NCBI GenBank assembly: GCA_012862575.1
Contig: BLSF01000019.1
Coordinates: 124,001-188,000 of the forward strand
DNA length: 64,000 bases
Source of the DNA: Parietichytrium sp. I65-24A
Taxonomy: Eukaryota; Sar; Bigyra; Thraustochytrida; Thraustochytriidae
Direction: 5' to 3'
The stretch's first letter is position 1; each line of letters starts with the position of its first letter. This document shows positions 1-8,980 of this stretch, piece by piece. A program made the translations under genes and the position numbers. A model generated the notes under the pieces. That model had not been told where the DNA came from, did not search any database, and saw only the letters and a list, made by a program, of their open reading frames with translations.

Positions 1-167
1 AATAGGTGATAGCCAATGCCACTTCGGCCACTGGCATATTGACTGGCACAGCATTCACTCGAGAGAGTACAAGTGACGAATGCATGTGTGAGAGAAGAGC
101 GGGAAAGGAGCCCGCATCTTGAAGAGCTGAAGGGCAATGCCCAAACGAGACACAACGTGCTTGCGAA

Positions 168-1046
168 ATGAGGCTCGCCTGCAAGATAGTGGTGGCTGGC
201 GCCATGGCCCAGGGAGTCGCGGCGCTCCAGGGCCGCGCGTTTAGTTACTACGATGACAGCGCGTGTACAAGACTAAGTGCCTCCCACGTGGCGTTCGACA
301 GCTTGTACGATGTGTGCGTGCCCGCGTCGTCAGCCTCCTCAGCGTATAAATCATCGGCCCAAACTGTTCTGGATGGATCTGTGCGCGGAACGCTGACCTA
401 TGAGGACAGCGAATGCAAGACCCCGCTTCAAACGAAAGACGGTTTATCTTTGAGAACAGCATCAATTAAAAGCAGTTGCGAGGCCGTTGCTGGTGGCAAT
501 GCTGGGTTTAAAGAAGCGGTCAAGGATGTCGACCTCGCAAAGTCTGTTGTCATACGATATGTCGAGCTCTTGAACTCGACGCAGACTGCCAACACATGGT
601 GTTCCGAATCGTACAGCGGCGGAGACGCACTCCTTGGCAGCACGTACTTTAGCGGCGCAATTTTTGTTGGGCTTGGGTGCCAAAGGTTTGATTACATCAA
701 CACCTTCTATCTAAACGTAAGAGAAGACGGCACCTTCTCGGTTCACAACGCGACAGATAATACCTGCAACGGAACTCCTCTTGACACAACCTGTCTCGAC
801 TTTGGCACTGAGGCAGTGCATGTGATGAAAACATCGGGTCTTGATCTCAAGTTCTCAAGTGTAGACATCAAGTCCTACTTTGAAGAAAGTGAAGGTCTTG
901 GTGGCGGTGTGATTGCTGGGATCGTGATTGGATGCGTCCTTGGGGTCGGTATACTCGTACTCATGATTTTTAAGGCGTCCAGGTCCAGCAGAGGCGAGAA
1001 CCAGGTTGAGATCGTTTCTGGAAATAAAGTCCAGTCTAGCGTCTAG
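168..1046 (+). CDS. secreted-type single-pass membrane protein, unknown function
   Basis: A 292-residue protein I do not recognise. Residues 1-20 look like a signal peptide (basic start, then an Ala/Val-rich core ending near ALQG). The ectodomain has about eleven scattered Cys, suggesting disulfides. A glycine-rich hydrophobic span at about residues 244-268 (GGGVIAGIVIGCVLGVGILV) is a good transmembrane helix, followed by a 24-residue Ser/Lys-rich tail, so type I topology is likely. The ATG at 168 is the first in the frame and comes just before the signal peptide. No Asp-boxes or known catalytic motifs were seen. It belongs with the other small type I surface proteins in this window (near 24.0 and 40.2 kb) by architecture, not by sequence. 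Confidence 0.7.
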   Translation: MRLACKIVVAGAMAQGVAALQGRAFSYYDDSACTRLSASHVAFDSLYDVCVPASSASSAYKSSAQTVLDGSVRGTLTYEDSECKTPLQTKDGLSLRTASIKSSCEAVAGGNAGFKEAVKDVDLAKSVVIRYVELLNSTQTANTWCSESYSGGDALLGSTYFSGAIFVGLGCQRFDYINTFYLNVREDGTFSVHNATDNTCNGTPLDTTCLDFGTEAVHVMKTSGLDLKFSSVDIKSYFEESEGLGGGVIAGIVIGCVLGVGILVLMIFKASRSSRGENQVEIVSGNKVQSSV

Positions 1047-1654
1047 TTTGGGTGGCCATCGCGTGCTCCGATACCGCACCATCCTCTTGTCCCTTTCTCC
1101 ACCTCAAGCCAAGTTAGGCTTCGACAAAACGTGTTTGATCAACAGTTTAAACAGGATAAAGAAAAACAGTTTACGTCTCAACTGTTCCTTTGAATTCTCG
1201 AAACGTCAAAGAAACCTCCAAGACCTGCATCTGGCATTCCTGTCCCAAGACTGTTTTTCGATGTGCCACTCACTTCCTTGCCAGTCACTTGGCCAGGCGG
1301 GTTCCAGCTCACTGCGAGCGCCGGGTTCCACATACACCCAAACTATGGAGGAACCGGGCGAGCAGCTCTTTGTTCTAGAATGAGATCCGTTCGGGAGGAC
1401 AACAGGCTAGCATAATGGCTATTAGACGGGTAACAACAAGCGCAACGACGGCAACGATCGCAAATGCGTTTTCTCTCTTGCAACTTATTTACATGTTAGT
1501 TAGTGCTCAAAGTAGCTGAGCTCATTTTGCGAGGACCTTTCGGCGGGAGGAGGAAAGAGGAAAGAGGAAAGAGAACGGTACGCGGAGAGAGTGCGCGGAC
1601 TGACTGTGGCAGAGAGTGGTGAGTGGTGCGGTGGTGGTGCGGAGATAGAGACAG
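1047..1654. other. intergenic, no gene seen
   Basis: About 600 bases between a membrane-protein gene and the docking-complex gene. It has purine-rich stretches (GGAAAGA units near 1551-1572) just before the next ATG. Short open frames here lack a signal peptide, domains or recognisable homology. Confidence 0.5.
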
Positions 1655-3295
1655 ATGGCGAAAATAGAGAAAAGGTCGTCGGCGGCGATCGAAAACGCGC
1701 AAGCGGATAGCGCCAAGCATCAAGATGCGATCGATCAGCTGGCGAGAGACAACCAAAAGCTCATGCAGGAGCTGGCGTTGGAGTCCAAGCAGGAGAGCAT
1801 GGTGAACAAGAGCTCTGCCACTGCGGAGATCAAGCGGCTGCAGGATCAGGGAGATGCGTACACGAGAAAAATTGAGCTGGAGAGAAGAAGGATCACGGAG
1901 CTGGAGAAGCAAATCGAGATGGTGCAGAGCAAGGTCGCAGCGCAGCGGAAGAAGATGGGCGGTGTGAACGTTTCAAAACAAAACAACCAAATTTTGGCCA
2001 AGCAAATCAGAGTCATGGAGAACAGGCTCGAAAAGTCTATTGTGCGCTACAATGAGATTCTTGGAAAGAACAAGCTCATCAAGGACAAAATTGATGATCT
2101 AAGAAAGGAGCGCCAGATATTTGACGGAATTTACAAGAAGCTTGAAAAGGAAATGCAGAGCGAGAAAAAAGAGATGAGCAAATTGGTAGACGAATGCAAC
2201 GAAGCTTATCGCGACCGCGACGAGGCGAAGGCGGAGATCGCCCGATTGAAAAAGCAAGCAGAAGAGGAGCAACAAGAGTTTCAGCGGGAGTGGAAACGCC
2301 TCGGAGAGCTTATTGAAAAAGACAAAAAAGGAAAAGATGGTGGCGCCACGGGAGAAGGCAAACAGCCCAAGATTGGAGAGCTCTCCGCGGAGGAAGAATC
2401 CATGCTCAAGCAGAAAATCGTCAAAGGGAACTGGAACCTTGGCCGCGAGAAAATACAAGTGCAGCTCTCTCACGAAAAAGCTCAAAACTATGAAGAAATG
2501 TTTGCCAGGATTCAGGAGGAGACTGGGGTCACAGATATTGACGAGCTTGTGCAGCGCTTTGTAGATGCAGAAGATAAGAACTTTTCGCTTTTCAGCCACA
2601 TTAATGAGCTCAACTCCGAAATTGAAGTGCTTGAGCAACAGGTCGTAGTAGTGGAAGGAGAAATCGAAAAGTATCGCGGCCAGGGCGTAAAGTCAGAGAA
2701 TCAAAGGAAGCGTATTCTGTACGAGCTTGAGCAGCGCTTGGAGCACACCGTCGAGCGCGCCGACCAGTACGAGCAAAAGTACGTCAACTCGCAAAAGATC
2801 CTAACACAGCTAAAGACGGGCATTCAAATGATGTTTGACAAGCTTGGAGGAGACGCCAACGAGCCTGCCATCAAAGAGATTCTCGGAGACGAAGGGGTGA
2901 ACGAAAGCAACATTATGCAATACCTCGGAGTCATCGAGCAACGCGCAAACGAAATCCTTCAAGCGTTTTCCGTTTCCAATGGTGGAAACCTTGATGCGCT
3001 ACAGACTATTCTCAATGGCGCAGACTCCCCGCAGGCAACTGCTTTGAAAGGAGGAAAGCCGGACGTGCCGACGCTCGGGAGCCCGGAAGCAACATCACCC
3101 GCGTCACCTAAAGCGAGCGGCGGTATGCAGTACCCTAATATCAACGACATCGAAAAACAAGAGCATCTCAACAACGAAATATTTGAGGACATTTCCGAGC
3201 GCCCTCTCACGATGCAGGAGTTGCAGAGCAATATGGCCAAACAGCTTCAAGACGTCCAGACAATTAAACAAAGCATCACGGAGGAGGAAGCCTAA
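1655..3295 (+). CDS. outer dynein arm docking complex coiled-coil protein (ODA1/DC2, CCDC63/CCDC114 family)
   Basis: A 546-residue protein, almost entirely heptad-rich coiled coil. The segment at about residues 135-170 (NKLIKDKIDDLRKERQIFDG, then IYKKLEKEM) is the hallmark stretch of the DC2/CCDC63/CCDC114 family, which anchors outer dynein arms to axonemal doublet microtubules. Length matches Chlamydomonas DC2 and the animal proteins. The C-terminal 90 residues are less ordered and Pro/Ser-rich (SPEATSPASP). The ATG at 1655 is first in frame and directly starts the coiled coil. Its presence implies a cell with motile flagella, which fits zoospore-forming protists. No intron is needed. Confidence is high for the family and moderate for strict orthology to DC2 over sister paralogues. 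Confidence 0.85.
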   Translation: MAKIEKRSSAAIENAQADSAKHQDAIDQLARDNQKLMQELALESKQESMVNKSSATAEIKRLQDQGDAYTRKIELERRRITELEKQIEMVQSKVAAQRKKMGGVNVSKQNNQILAKQIRVMENRLEKSIVRYNEILGKNKLIKDKIDDLRKERQIFDGIYKKLEKEMQSEKKEMSKLVDECNEAYRDRDEAKAEIARLKKQAEEEQQEFQREWKRLGELIEKDKKGKDGGATGEGKQPKIGELSAEEESMLKQKIVKGNWNLGREKIQVQLSHEKAQNYEEMFARIQEETGVTDIDELVQRFVDAEDKNFSLFSHINELNSEIEVLEQQVVVVEGEIEKYRGQGVKSENQRKRILYELEQRLEHTVERADQYEQKYVNSQKILTQLKTGIQMMFDKLGGDANEPAIKEILGDEGVNESNIMQYLGVIEQRANEILQAFSVSNGGNLDALQTILNGADSPQATALKGGKPDVPTLGSPEATSPASPKASGGMQYPNINDIEKQEHLNNEIFEDISERPLTMQELQSNMAKQLQDVQTIKQSITEEEA

Positions 3296-3555
3296 ATTTT
3301 CTGGCAAAACTTCATTGACTCTTCATTCTGCTTTAGTGTTTTTGTATTGCTCGTTCACGTCACGAAACGAAAGAATCACATTTTCATCCTTCGTCAAATT
3401 TTCTTCACAGAATCAAAACGGAAGAATAATATGCGCTTGATATTTAAGAATACACACTAAAATTGCACTCGACGCTTTCATAATCCAAACCTTGAATTGC
3501 CACAAAAGACACAATCAAAACCATTTCTTGCCACCCCGCGTTCCCGCATCAGCTC

Positions 3556-5253
3556 TCACCCGTAGTACGGGTCGTTGTGATATTCGCGCAACAGGTCAAG
3601 AAACAACCAGTCATAACCCCGGATAAGATGATCGCTGATCATAGTGCGTGTCACGTCGATCTCATCGAAGAAGTCACAAGGCACATAGCAGCAACTTACG
3701 CCGGCCCCGTCACGGTACAGGTGCAAGCACTCGCCAGGAGGGAATAGAACGGGCTTGACTCGATCAGACGTCTTCTCTTTAACAAAAGGAGCAAGGACCT
3801 TTTCCAGGTTATCCTTAAGAAGCTTCTCTGCTCGTTCAAACTCCTCATCTCTGATTGAGATTGGTGACACTCGACGAAGCTCAACCATAGCGTCGTGTAC
3901 GTCTCGCATGGCACGGTCCGTGAAATTGAACTCGAGGACATCAAGGGTCAAATTTGCTAGAGTTGCAGCGCTACTTCTAGGAATGACATCAGCATCTGCG
4001 ATCACTGTGGTGACGAAGTCTTTGCATTCCTCGGACAAGTCTTTAGACAAAATAGCAGGGCATCCAAATCCAACCACCTGAACATTTTTGTAGCCCAGCT
4101 TTTGCAACTCCACGCCGCAAATTGTGGCAACACCTGCACCAAGTGAGTGACCCACAATTTCAACGTTCACATCTTTGCCAGTCGCTTTCTTCACATTCTC
4201 CAAAAGTTCCGAGTGCAACTCGGCCAACCACTGCCCCGACTCCACCATTCCTCCATGAGCCATTCCATCGCCATAGTCTACAGCTTCCAAGAGAGCATCG
4301 GTGAGCACATCACCGATTGTACTTGTTCCGCGGATTGCAATGAGAACAGTGACCGGGTCGGATCTCTTTGTGCCCTTTTTCACAGAGACATAGTGCGCAG
4401 GTTTTCCAGGAAATGAATTCAACGAACAATGCAACAATTCCCATGAATTTCCATGCCTGGACTCCTTCAAGAGTGACTTAACCTCCTCCGCGCTTGTCAA
4501 GTAAGAGAGGTCGGCCAGGTACAGGGCGTCGTGGAGTTCCTCGATTTCCTCGGGAACCACTCCACTCATAAATCGATGCTTTCTTCGTTTCCAGCTAGGA
4601 GTTTTCACTTCATCCTCCTTTTCAATGTAATAGTAGATTCCCGTCGGGTTGAAGTTTTTGACGTCGAGGTGCCCAAAGTTTTTCTCCAAAATGCCTTGGA
4701 TCTTGAGGCTGTAGTCTTGGAAAAGTTTCAGTACGTCCAAGTAACTCTGGTTGCCTTGAAAGTGCCCGGCGTTGGACGCCTCGCGAGCCTTTGTCAGCAA
4801 AGACTCAAGATCTTCCTCCGAACCGTCTTTTCCGCCAAGAACTCCGCGAATTTGATTCGCAAAGTCCGCAAACCCTGCGACCGTCTCAATTTGGTTGAGA
4901 ACCTCATCACTTTTGCTTGTCAACGTATTCTTGAGCTTGGAGAACATATCCGTTTCTTGTCGCAACTTCTCCGCCTCCTGTTTCCTTGCCCTTGACTGGA
5001 TTACCTTGTTCTTGAATGAGTTGGACTCGTTCTTGTCTGACGAAGAAAAGATTGCATCGTTCAAGAATTTGGCACTCTTCTTCAGGTCACCAAAAATATC
5101 CTCCACGCTAAACTCGCTATTCTCGCTGTCCTTGCCATCTGTACGAGAGCTGAATCCTGCCGTCCCGCCCGCGCCAGCAAGAGCTGCGCCCAGTCTCCAG
5201 CTCACTGCTCCCTTCGCAGACTTTGCGCCAACGCCCGCAACTCTGCTCCACAT
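3556..5253 (-). CDS. class 3 (diacylglycerol-lipase-like) lipase with presequence-like N-terminus
   Basis: A 565-residue alpha/beta hydrolase of the lipase class 3 family, which hydrolyses acylglycerols or phospholipids. The nucleophile elbow GHSLGAG lies near residue 368, the acid is probably the Asp of DADVIPRSS (about 419), and the His is in PPGECLHLYRDG (about 511). The arrangement resembles sn1-diacylglycerol lipases, but no four-helix membrane anchor is present. The N-terminus (MWSRVAGVGAKSAKGAVSWR) is basic and Ala/Gly-rich without acids, resembling a mitochondrial presequence. The frame is open upstream to 5382 but begins there with GTG and runs through CCACTCT repeats, so I start at the ATG at 5253. 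The region of about residues 60-150 is charged and partly helical. Substrate is unknown. Confidence 0.82.
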   Translation of the reverse strand: MWSRVAGVGAKSAKGAVSWRLGAALAGAGGTAGFSSRTDGKDSENSEFSVEDIFGDLKKSAKFLNDAIFSSSDKNESNSFKNKVIQSRARKQEAEKLRQETDMFSKLKNTLTSKSDEVLNQIETVAGFADFANQIRGVLGGKDGSEEDLESLLTKAREASNAGHFQGNQSYLDVLKLFQDYSLKIQGILEKNFGHLDVKNFNPTGIYYYIEKEDEVKTPSWKRRKHRFMSGVVPEEIEELHDALYLADLSYLTSAEEVKSLLKESRHGNSWELLHCSLNSFPGKPAHYVSVKKGTKRSDPVTVLIAIRGTSTIGDVLTDALLEAVDYGDGMAHGGMVESGQWLAELHSELLENVKKATGKDVNVEIVGHSLGAGVATICGVELQKLGYKNVQVVGFGCPAILSKDLSEECKDFVTTVIADADVIPRSSAATLANLTLDVLEFNFTDRAMRDVHDAMVELRRVSPISIRDEEFERAEKLLKDNLEKVLAPFVKEKTSDRVKPVLFPPGECLHLYRDGAGVSCCYVPCDFFDEIDVTRTMISDHLIRGYDWLFLDLLREYHNDPYYG

Positions 5254-5347
5254 TTTTGCAAAGATATCTCCGCGCTCTGCGGCAAAGTGCTCAACGATGA
5301 CAGGGATCGAAACGGCACACGGACCTCTCCTTCCTTTCTCGCGACCA

Positions 5348-5375
5348 CCACTCTCCACTCTCCACTCTCCACTCT
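5348..5375. repeat. CCACTCT x4 tandem repeat in the lipase leader
   Basis: Four perfect 7-bp units end about 95 bases upstream of the lipase ATG (minus strand). They lie in the probable 5' leader and account for the extension of the open frame upstream of the real start. Confidence 0.85.
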
Positions 5376-5820
5376 CGCGCACTGAACTTACGGAACGACG
5401 ATCGGGGCGAGGGGACAGAGCGACTCTAACCTTTCCCTTCTCCGAGACACTCAGAGTCTCCTGCTCTACGAGCGACTAGCTCGTTGAGGTGATAGTTCGT
5501 GCTATCCAAGCCTGGAGTTCAGGAGAGCCCGGCACTTTGGAATGTGCCGGCTCGTACTTGAGGGGGTAAACTACTGAAATTGAACTAACTTGAAGTTGAC
5601 TCGGAACTCACAGTCGTACCGGTTAGTCCTTCATGTTGATTCGCAACTAAGTTGCACTTGAATAGGCTGTCTGCTCCTGGTTGGTGCGCACCCAAATGAT
5701 GCCGAAGAGACACGAATCACATGTTTATTGTTCAATCAATGTGAAAAAATAGAAAATGTCTTTTTTAACATAACACTGTAAGGACAAACAAAGGAGCTTG
5801 GATTGAAACCGCTCGACAGA
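5376..5820. other. intergenic between two minus-strand genes, no gene seen
   Basis: Promoter side of the lipase gene and 3' side of the PHD-finger gene. It contains several ACTTGAA-like short words (5580-5665) and a TACCGGTT site near 5617, close to the TACCGGTA palindrome found elsewhere in the window. No coding signal was seen. Confidence 0.45.
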
Positions 5821-7443
5821 TTACATGCCACCGTACGAGAGGGTGCCTCTGCCTTCCCAGGCATTCACGTCCTCGTAGGGATCATCCTCCTCGTACCGAT
5901 TGTGGCCGGCCCACGGCTGGCTTGTGTTCCCGCTCTGCCGTTTCTTCGCGCTAGCTTGGATCTTGGCCTGCATCTTCCGCTTTCGCGATGTGTTGCCTTC
6001 ACTGTCTAGGACGGCGAAGGTCTTGGCGCGGGGTGTCCTTGGCACAGGTATTCCCATTGTTTGCAGCATTCGTGCTCCTCGACTTCGAAGTTGCGGCTCC
6101 CGTCTGGCACCTGTTATAGATTTTAAACCGGGAAGTGTGCCGAAAGCAACCTTGGCTTTCTTGGCACTGTCAGACGGACACTGGATCTCGCAAGATGCAG
6201 CCTTCTTTGGGAAAACAGGGGATGCGGCGCTATATGGAGTGCGCTTCGAAGGCTTGCACCATGGCCGCCAATATAAAGCATCGGAGTTCTCTCCCCATCC
6301 GTTGGAAAGAAAGTCGTCCTCTTCTTCGTCTTCAGAGTTGAAGCATCCAGGAAATGGATTACGAGTGTATCCATCGCTTACCGAATTGCAGTGACAGTGA
6401 CAGAAGTCGGAGAGCGGCGCCATTGTACGCGATCTTAACATTGCAGAAGCTATAGAGAAGAGACCGGATCCCTTCAACTCGTCTTCTGAATCTTCTGAAT
6501 CGTCGCCCTTATACACATCCAGAGGAATGTAAGATAGTTCTGGCGCATTTTCATATGATTGAGGTCGGCGCGCCTTCTCGTACGCAGATTTCGCTTTCGA
6601 CACATTTGATTTTGGTGTGCAAGATTTTAACTGCAGAACGTTTTTAGCAACATCCGGGGCCTTCAGAGCTGGTGCAGCCTCACGTTTGGGATCGAGATAT
6701 AGCGGCGGCGATATCGTAGGTGCTAACAGAGCACGCATTGTTCTAAAGCGTTGTTTCCCCAAAGATTGGCACTCTTCACATGTCCGAACATATGGCTCGC
6801 GAGGGATCTCATCCGAGCATATTGCATGCACAGCGCGCTTACACTCGGGGCATTTCAGCAGGGGGCTGCTGCTTTTTGTCTTACACATAAAGCACTCGTT
6901 CGGGTTCGCTAAATTGTGATCCGGCGATAATCCGGGAGGTGCCTGCTTGGTGGCGTTTGGCGGGGTCAAAGTCCTTCCCGCATGAGGAGGCGGACTTTCT
7001 TTCCCAGGTTGATGAAAGGACTTTGTTGCACAATTTGCTTGCTCAGTACGTTTGGGTGGAGAGCCTTTGTTATCGCTAGACTCTCTCTGTCTTTGCTCAA
7101 GAAGACGCGACGCTGGCTGAAAGTCTGGTTTCTGCAGCTGATTAAAAGGTGCTTTTTCTTCTTCTTGCTCGTGCTTGACGGATATACTTGGCATTGGCGG
7201 CGGTCTAAACGTCATCAATCTCGCACTCCGAACTGCTTCCTTCTCACTTTGACTTGTTGTTCCCGAGGCAACTCTCGCCCCCGCAAGCTCCATGGGTTCT
7301 TTGTTCTCGATTTTTAGCGTTTTCGGTGCAACGCGGACGGGCTCACGGATCATTTCTGTCCTCTGTCTCACAGCTGGTCGCGAGTATGAGCACTCAGTTT
7401 CCACATCATCGTCCGAATCCACCAGATCCACCACCTCCACCAT
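5821..7443 (-). CDS. PHD-finger nuclear protein with SUMO-interaction-like motif
   Basis: A 540-residue, mostly disordered, basic and Pro/Ser-rich protein. At about residues 184-225 it has one C4HC3 PHD-type zinc finger (CFMC...CPEC...HAIC...CEEC), a fold that usually reads histone H3 tails. The N-terminus carries VEVVDLVDSDDD, a textbook SUMO-interacting motif followed by acidic residues, and two psi-K-x-E sumoylation consensus sites (LKIE at 43-46, VKHE at 89-92). The C-terminal third has KRK and KKR nuclear-localisation-like clusters. There is no catalytic domain. It starts at an ATG (7441-7443) and stops with TAA at 5821. Transcribed divergently from NF-YB. A chromatin-associated SUMO-linked adaptor is an inference. 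Confidence 0.7.
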   Translation of the reverse strand: MVEVVDLVDSDDDVETECSYSRPAVRQRTEMIREPVRVAPKTLKIENKEPMELAGARVASGTTSQSEKEAVRSARLMTFRPPPMPSISVKHEQEEEKAPFNQLQKPDFQPASRLLEQRQRESSDNKGSPPKRTEQANCATKSFHQPGKESPPPHAGRTLTPPNATKQAPPGLSPDHNLANPNECFMCKTKSSSPLLKCPECKRAVHAICSDEIPREPYVRTCEECQSLGKQRFRTMRALLAPTISPPLYLDPKREAAPALKAPDVAKNVLQLKSCTPKSNVSKAKSAYEKARRPQSYENAPELSYIPLDVYKGDDSEDSEDELKGSGLFSIASAMLRSRTMAPLSDFCHCHCNSVSDGYTRNPFPGCFNSEDEEEDDFLSNGWGENSDALYWRPWCKPSKRTPYSAASPVFPKKAASCEIQCPSDSAKKAKVAFGTLPGLKSITGARREPQLRSRGARMLQTMGIPVPRTPRAKTFAVLDSEGNTSRKRKMQAKIQASAKKRQSGNTSQPWAGHNRYEEDDPYEDVNAWEGRGTLSYGGM

Positions 7444-8005
7444 TTCCGTCGCGAAATTTGAATAGCAAAGTAAGAACAGGACGGTTCAAGCCCACTTTCC
7501 CGCAAAGAGGAAAACAAAGTCGGGCGAGGGATGCGGATGTACTCTTTGTCACTCGCAAAACAGAATCAAAGCAACCAAAGTTGGGAGTGAGTTAGTGAGT
7601 TGCCCTCAAACAAAAGCCTTTCTTTCTCTTTTCGAAAACTACTACTGTTACCTCTATGACCTTCCTATCATGATATTTGGAAAGGGGAAAAAACCGCTTA
7701 TAGTTTCCACTAACCCTGTGGATATCCCCCTGAAGGGTTCCGCAACGCCTGGATATTCTATAATATATAATTATCCAATTACGATACGAAACGTATCGGA
7801 ATGGTTGGCGTGCGCAGTTGGACACGGGACACGGGACACGCGAGGACTGGGACGCGAAACCGTCAAGAGTAGAAAGAAGGGGCTCGTCGAACGCCGAGTA
7901 GAGCCAGCAAGCGATCGAAAGAGCCGGCGCGGAAAGTGTGCGCGGTATCGCAGGTGTGTTTGTTTTGGTGTTTGGCGAGTGAGGAGTGCGGGAGAAGAAA
8001 GCAAA
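7444..8005. other. divergent promoter region between PHD-finger gene and NF-YB
   Basis: About 560 bases separate the two divergent ATGs. It includes an AT-rich TATAATATATAATTATCC stretch near 7757-7775 and a direct repeat GGACACGGGACACGGGACACG near 7821-7840. No independent gene was seen. Confidence 0.5.
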
Positions 8006-8507
8006 ATGGACGAGGTGAGAGAGCAGGACAGGTACCTGCCTGTGGCCAACATCAACAGGATCATGAAGCGGTCGCTGCCGCCGAATGCGAAGATTGCAAA
8101 GGACGCAAAGGAGACTGTACAGGAGTGTGTTTCGGAGTTTATTTCCTTCATCACGTGAGTTGAGTGGCGAGTTGAGAGGAGAAGAAAGAATGAATGAATG
8201 AAAGAAAGAGCCAGGCATGCGTTTTGTGTGCGAATTTGCTAGCTGTGTTGTACGAGGATCTGACAAATGGGGGTTGACTGGCTGCTGCAGTTCGGAGGCG
8301 TCTGATAAGGTGCTTACGGAGAAGAGGAAAACCATTACCGGAGACGATGTTTTGTGGGCAATGAGCACTCTTGGGTTCGACAAATATGTCGAGCCGCTCA
8401 AAATTTACCTCACAAGGTACCGCGAGAGTGTGAAGGGGGACAAGAACGAAAAAGGCATGGAGGGCACTGGTGCGTTTGCGTCTTCGTCTTCGGCTGGAAT
8501 GCCTTAA
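8006..8507 (+). CDS. NFYB: NF-YB / HAP3 CCAAT-binding factor subunit (two exons)
   Basis: A histone-fold protein that dimerises with NF-YC and, with NF-YA, binds CCAAT promoters. Exon 1 is 8006-8154 and exon 2 is 8291-8507. The 136-bp intron starts GTGAGT and ends CTGCAG; splicing joins ...SEFISFIT to [19 protein letters not shown] exactly as in the family core, in phase 2. The product is 121 residues. The family signature [10 protein letters not shown] opens the conserved block, followed by [17 protein letters not shown] and the C-terminal [18 protein letters not shown]. It is short, with only a Ser/Gly tail after the fold. The frame is open upstream to 7595, but that stretch has no family similarity and is not counted. 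The intron position is strongly supported by protein conservation. Confidence 0.95.
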
Positions 8508-8980
8508 ACTTGTGTGTGTACGTACGTAAGCGGCGGCGTCATCGTTGCTTTCTTGTAGTTAAAACTCATCCTGTCTCCGGACATGACGACTGAAACCGCC
8601 AAGCCCCTATCCACTCTTCTTATAAATAGAAATTCTTGACTGGAACCGTTTCGTTTGTGTCCGCTTCTTGCATCTGGATGTAGCTTTCCTATGCTTGACT
8701 CATTTATTGAGAGAAACCCAGCCTCAATTCCCAGAAGCGTCTGGGATACAAATGCCATCGCGAATAGCAAGAAGTCATCCGTAACATAGTTGCCCGGCCC
8801 AATTTTTCTCTTTCACTGTCAGTCAAGCACAATATAAATTTTTCCCTGTTTTTTTAAAAGTTTTTAAGTTAATAAAAAAAAAACTGTAAAAGAAAAAATC
8901 TATGCCCGAAGCTTCCCCTAGTGGTAGACATCGTCAGAGCTTTCAAAGGTCCATTCGCCGGCAAGCGTACTTTTGCGAAT
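8508..8980. other. convergent 3' intergenic region
   Basis: Lies between the 3' ends of NF-YB (plus) and SET1 (minus). It is A/T-rich at 8826-8900, with AATAAAAAAA at 8871, which could serve polyadenylation of the plus-strand gene. Nothing coding was seen. Confidence 0.45.

Noticed and set aside
7595-8005. In-frame extension of NF-YB upstream of 8006
   Set aside because: The frame is open but shows no similarity to the family and has an AT-rich, promoter-like stretch; the conserved protein begins at the ATG at 8006.
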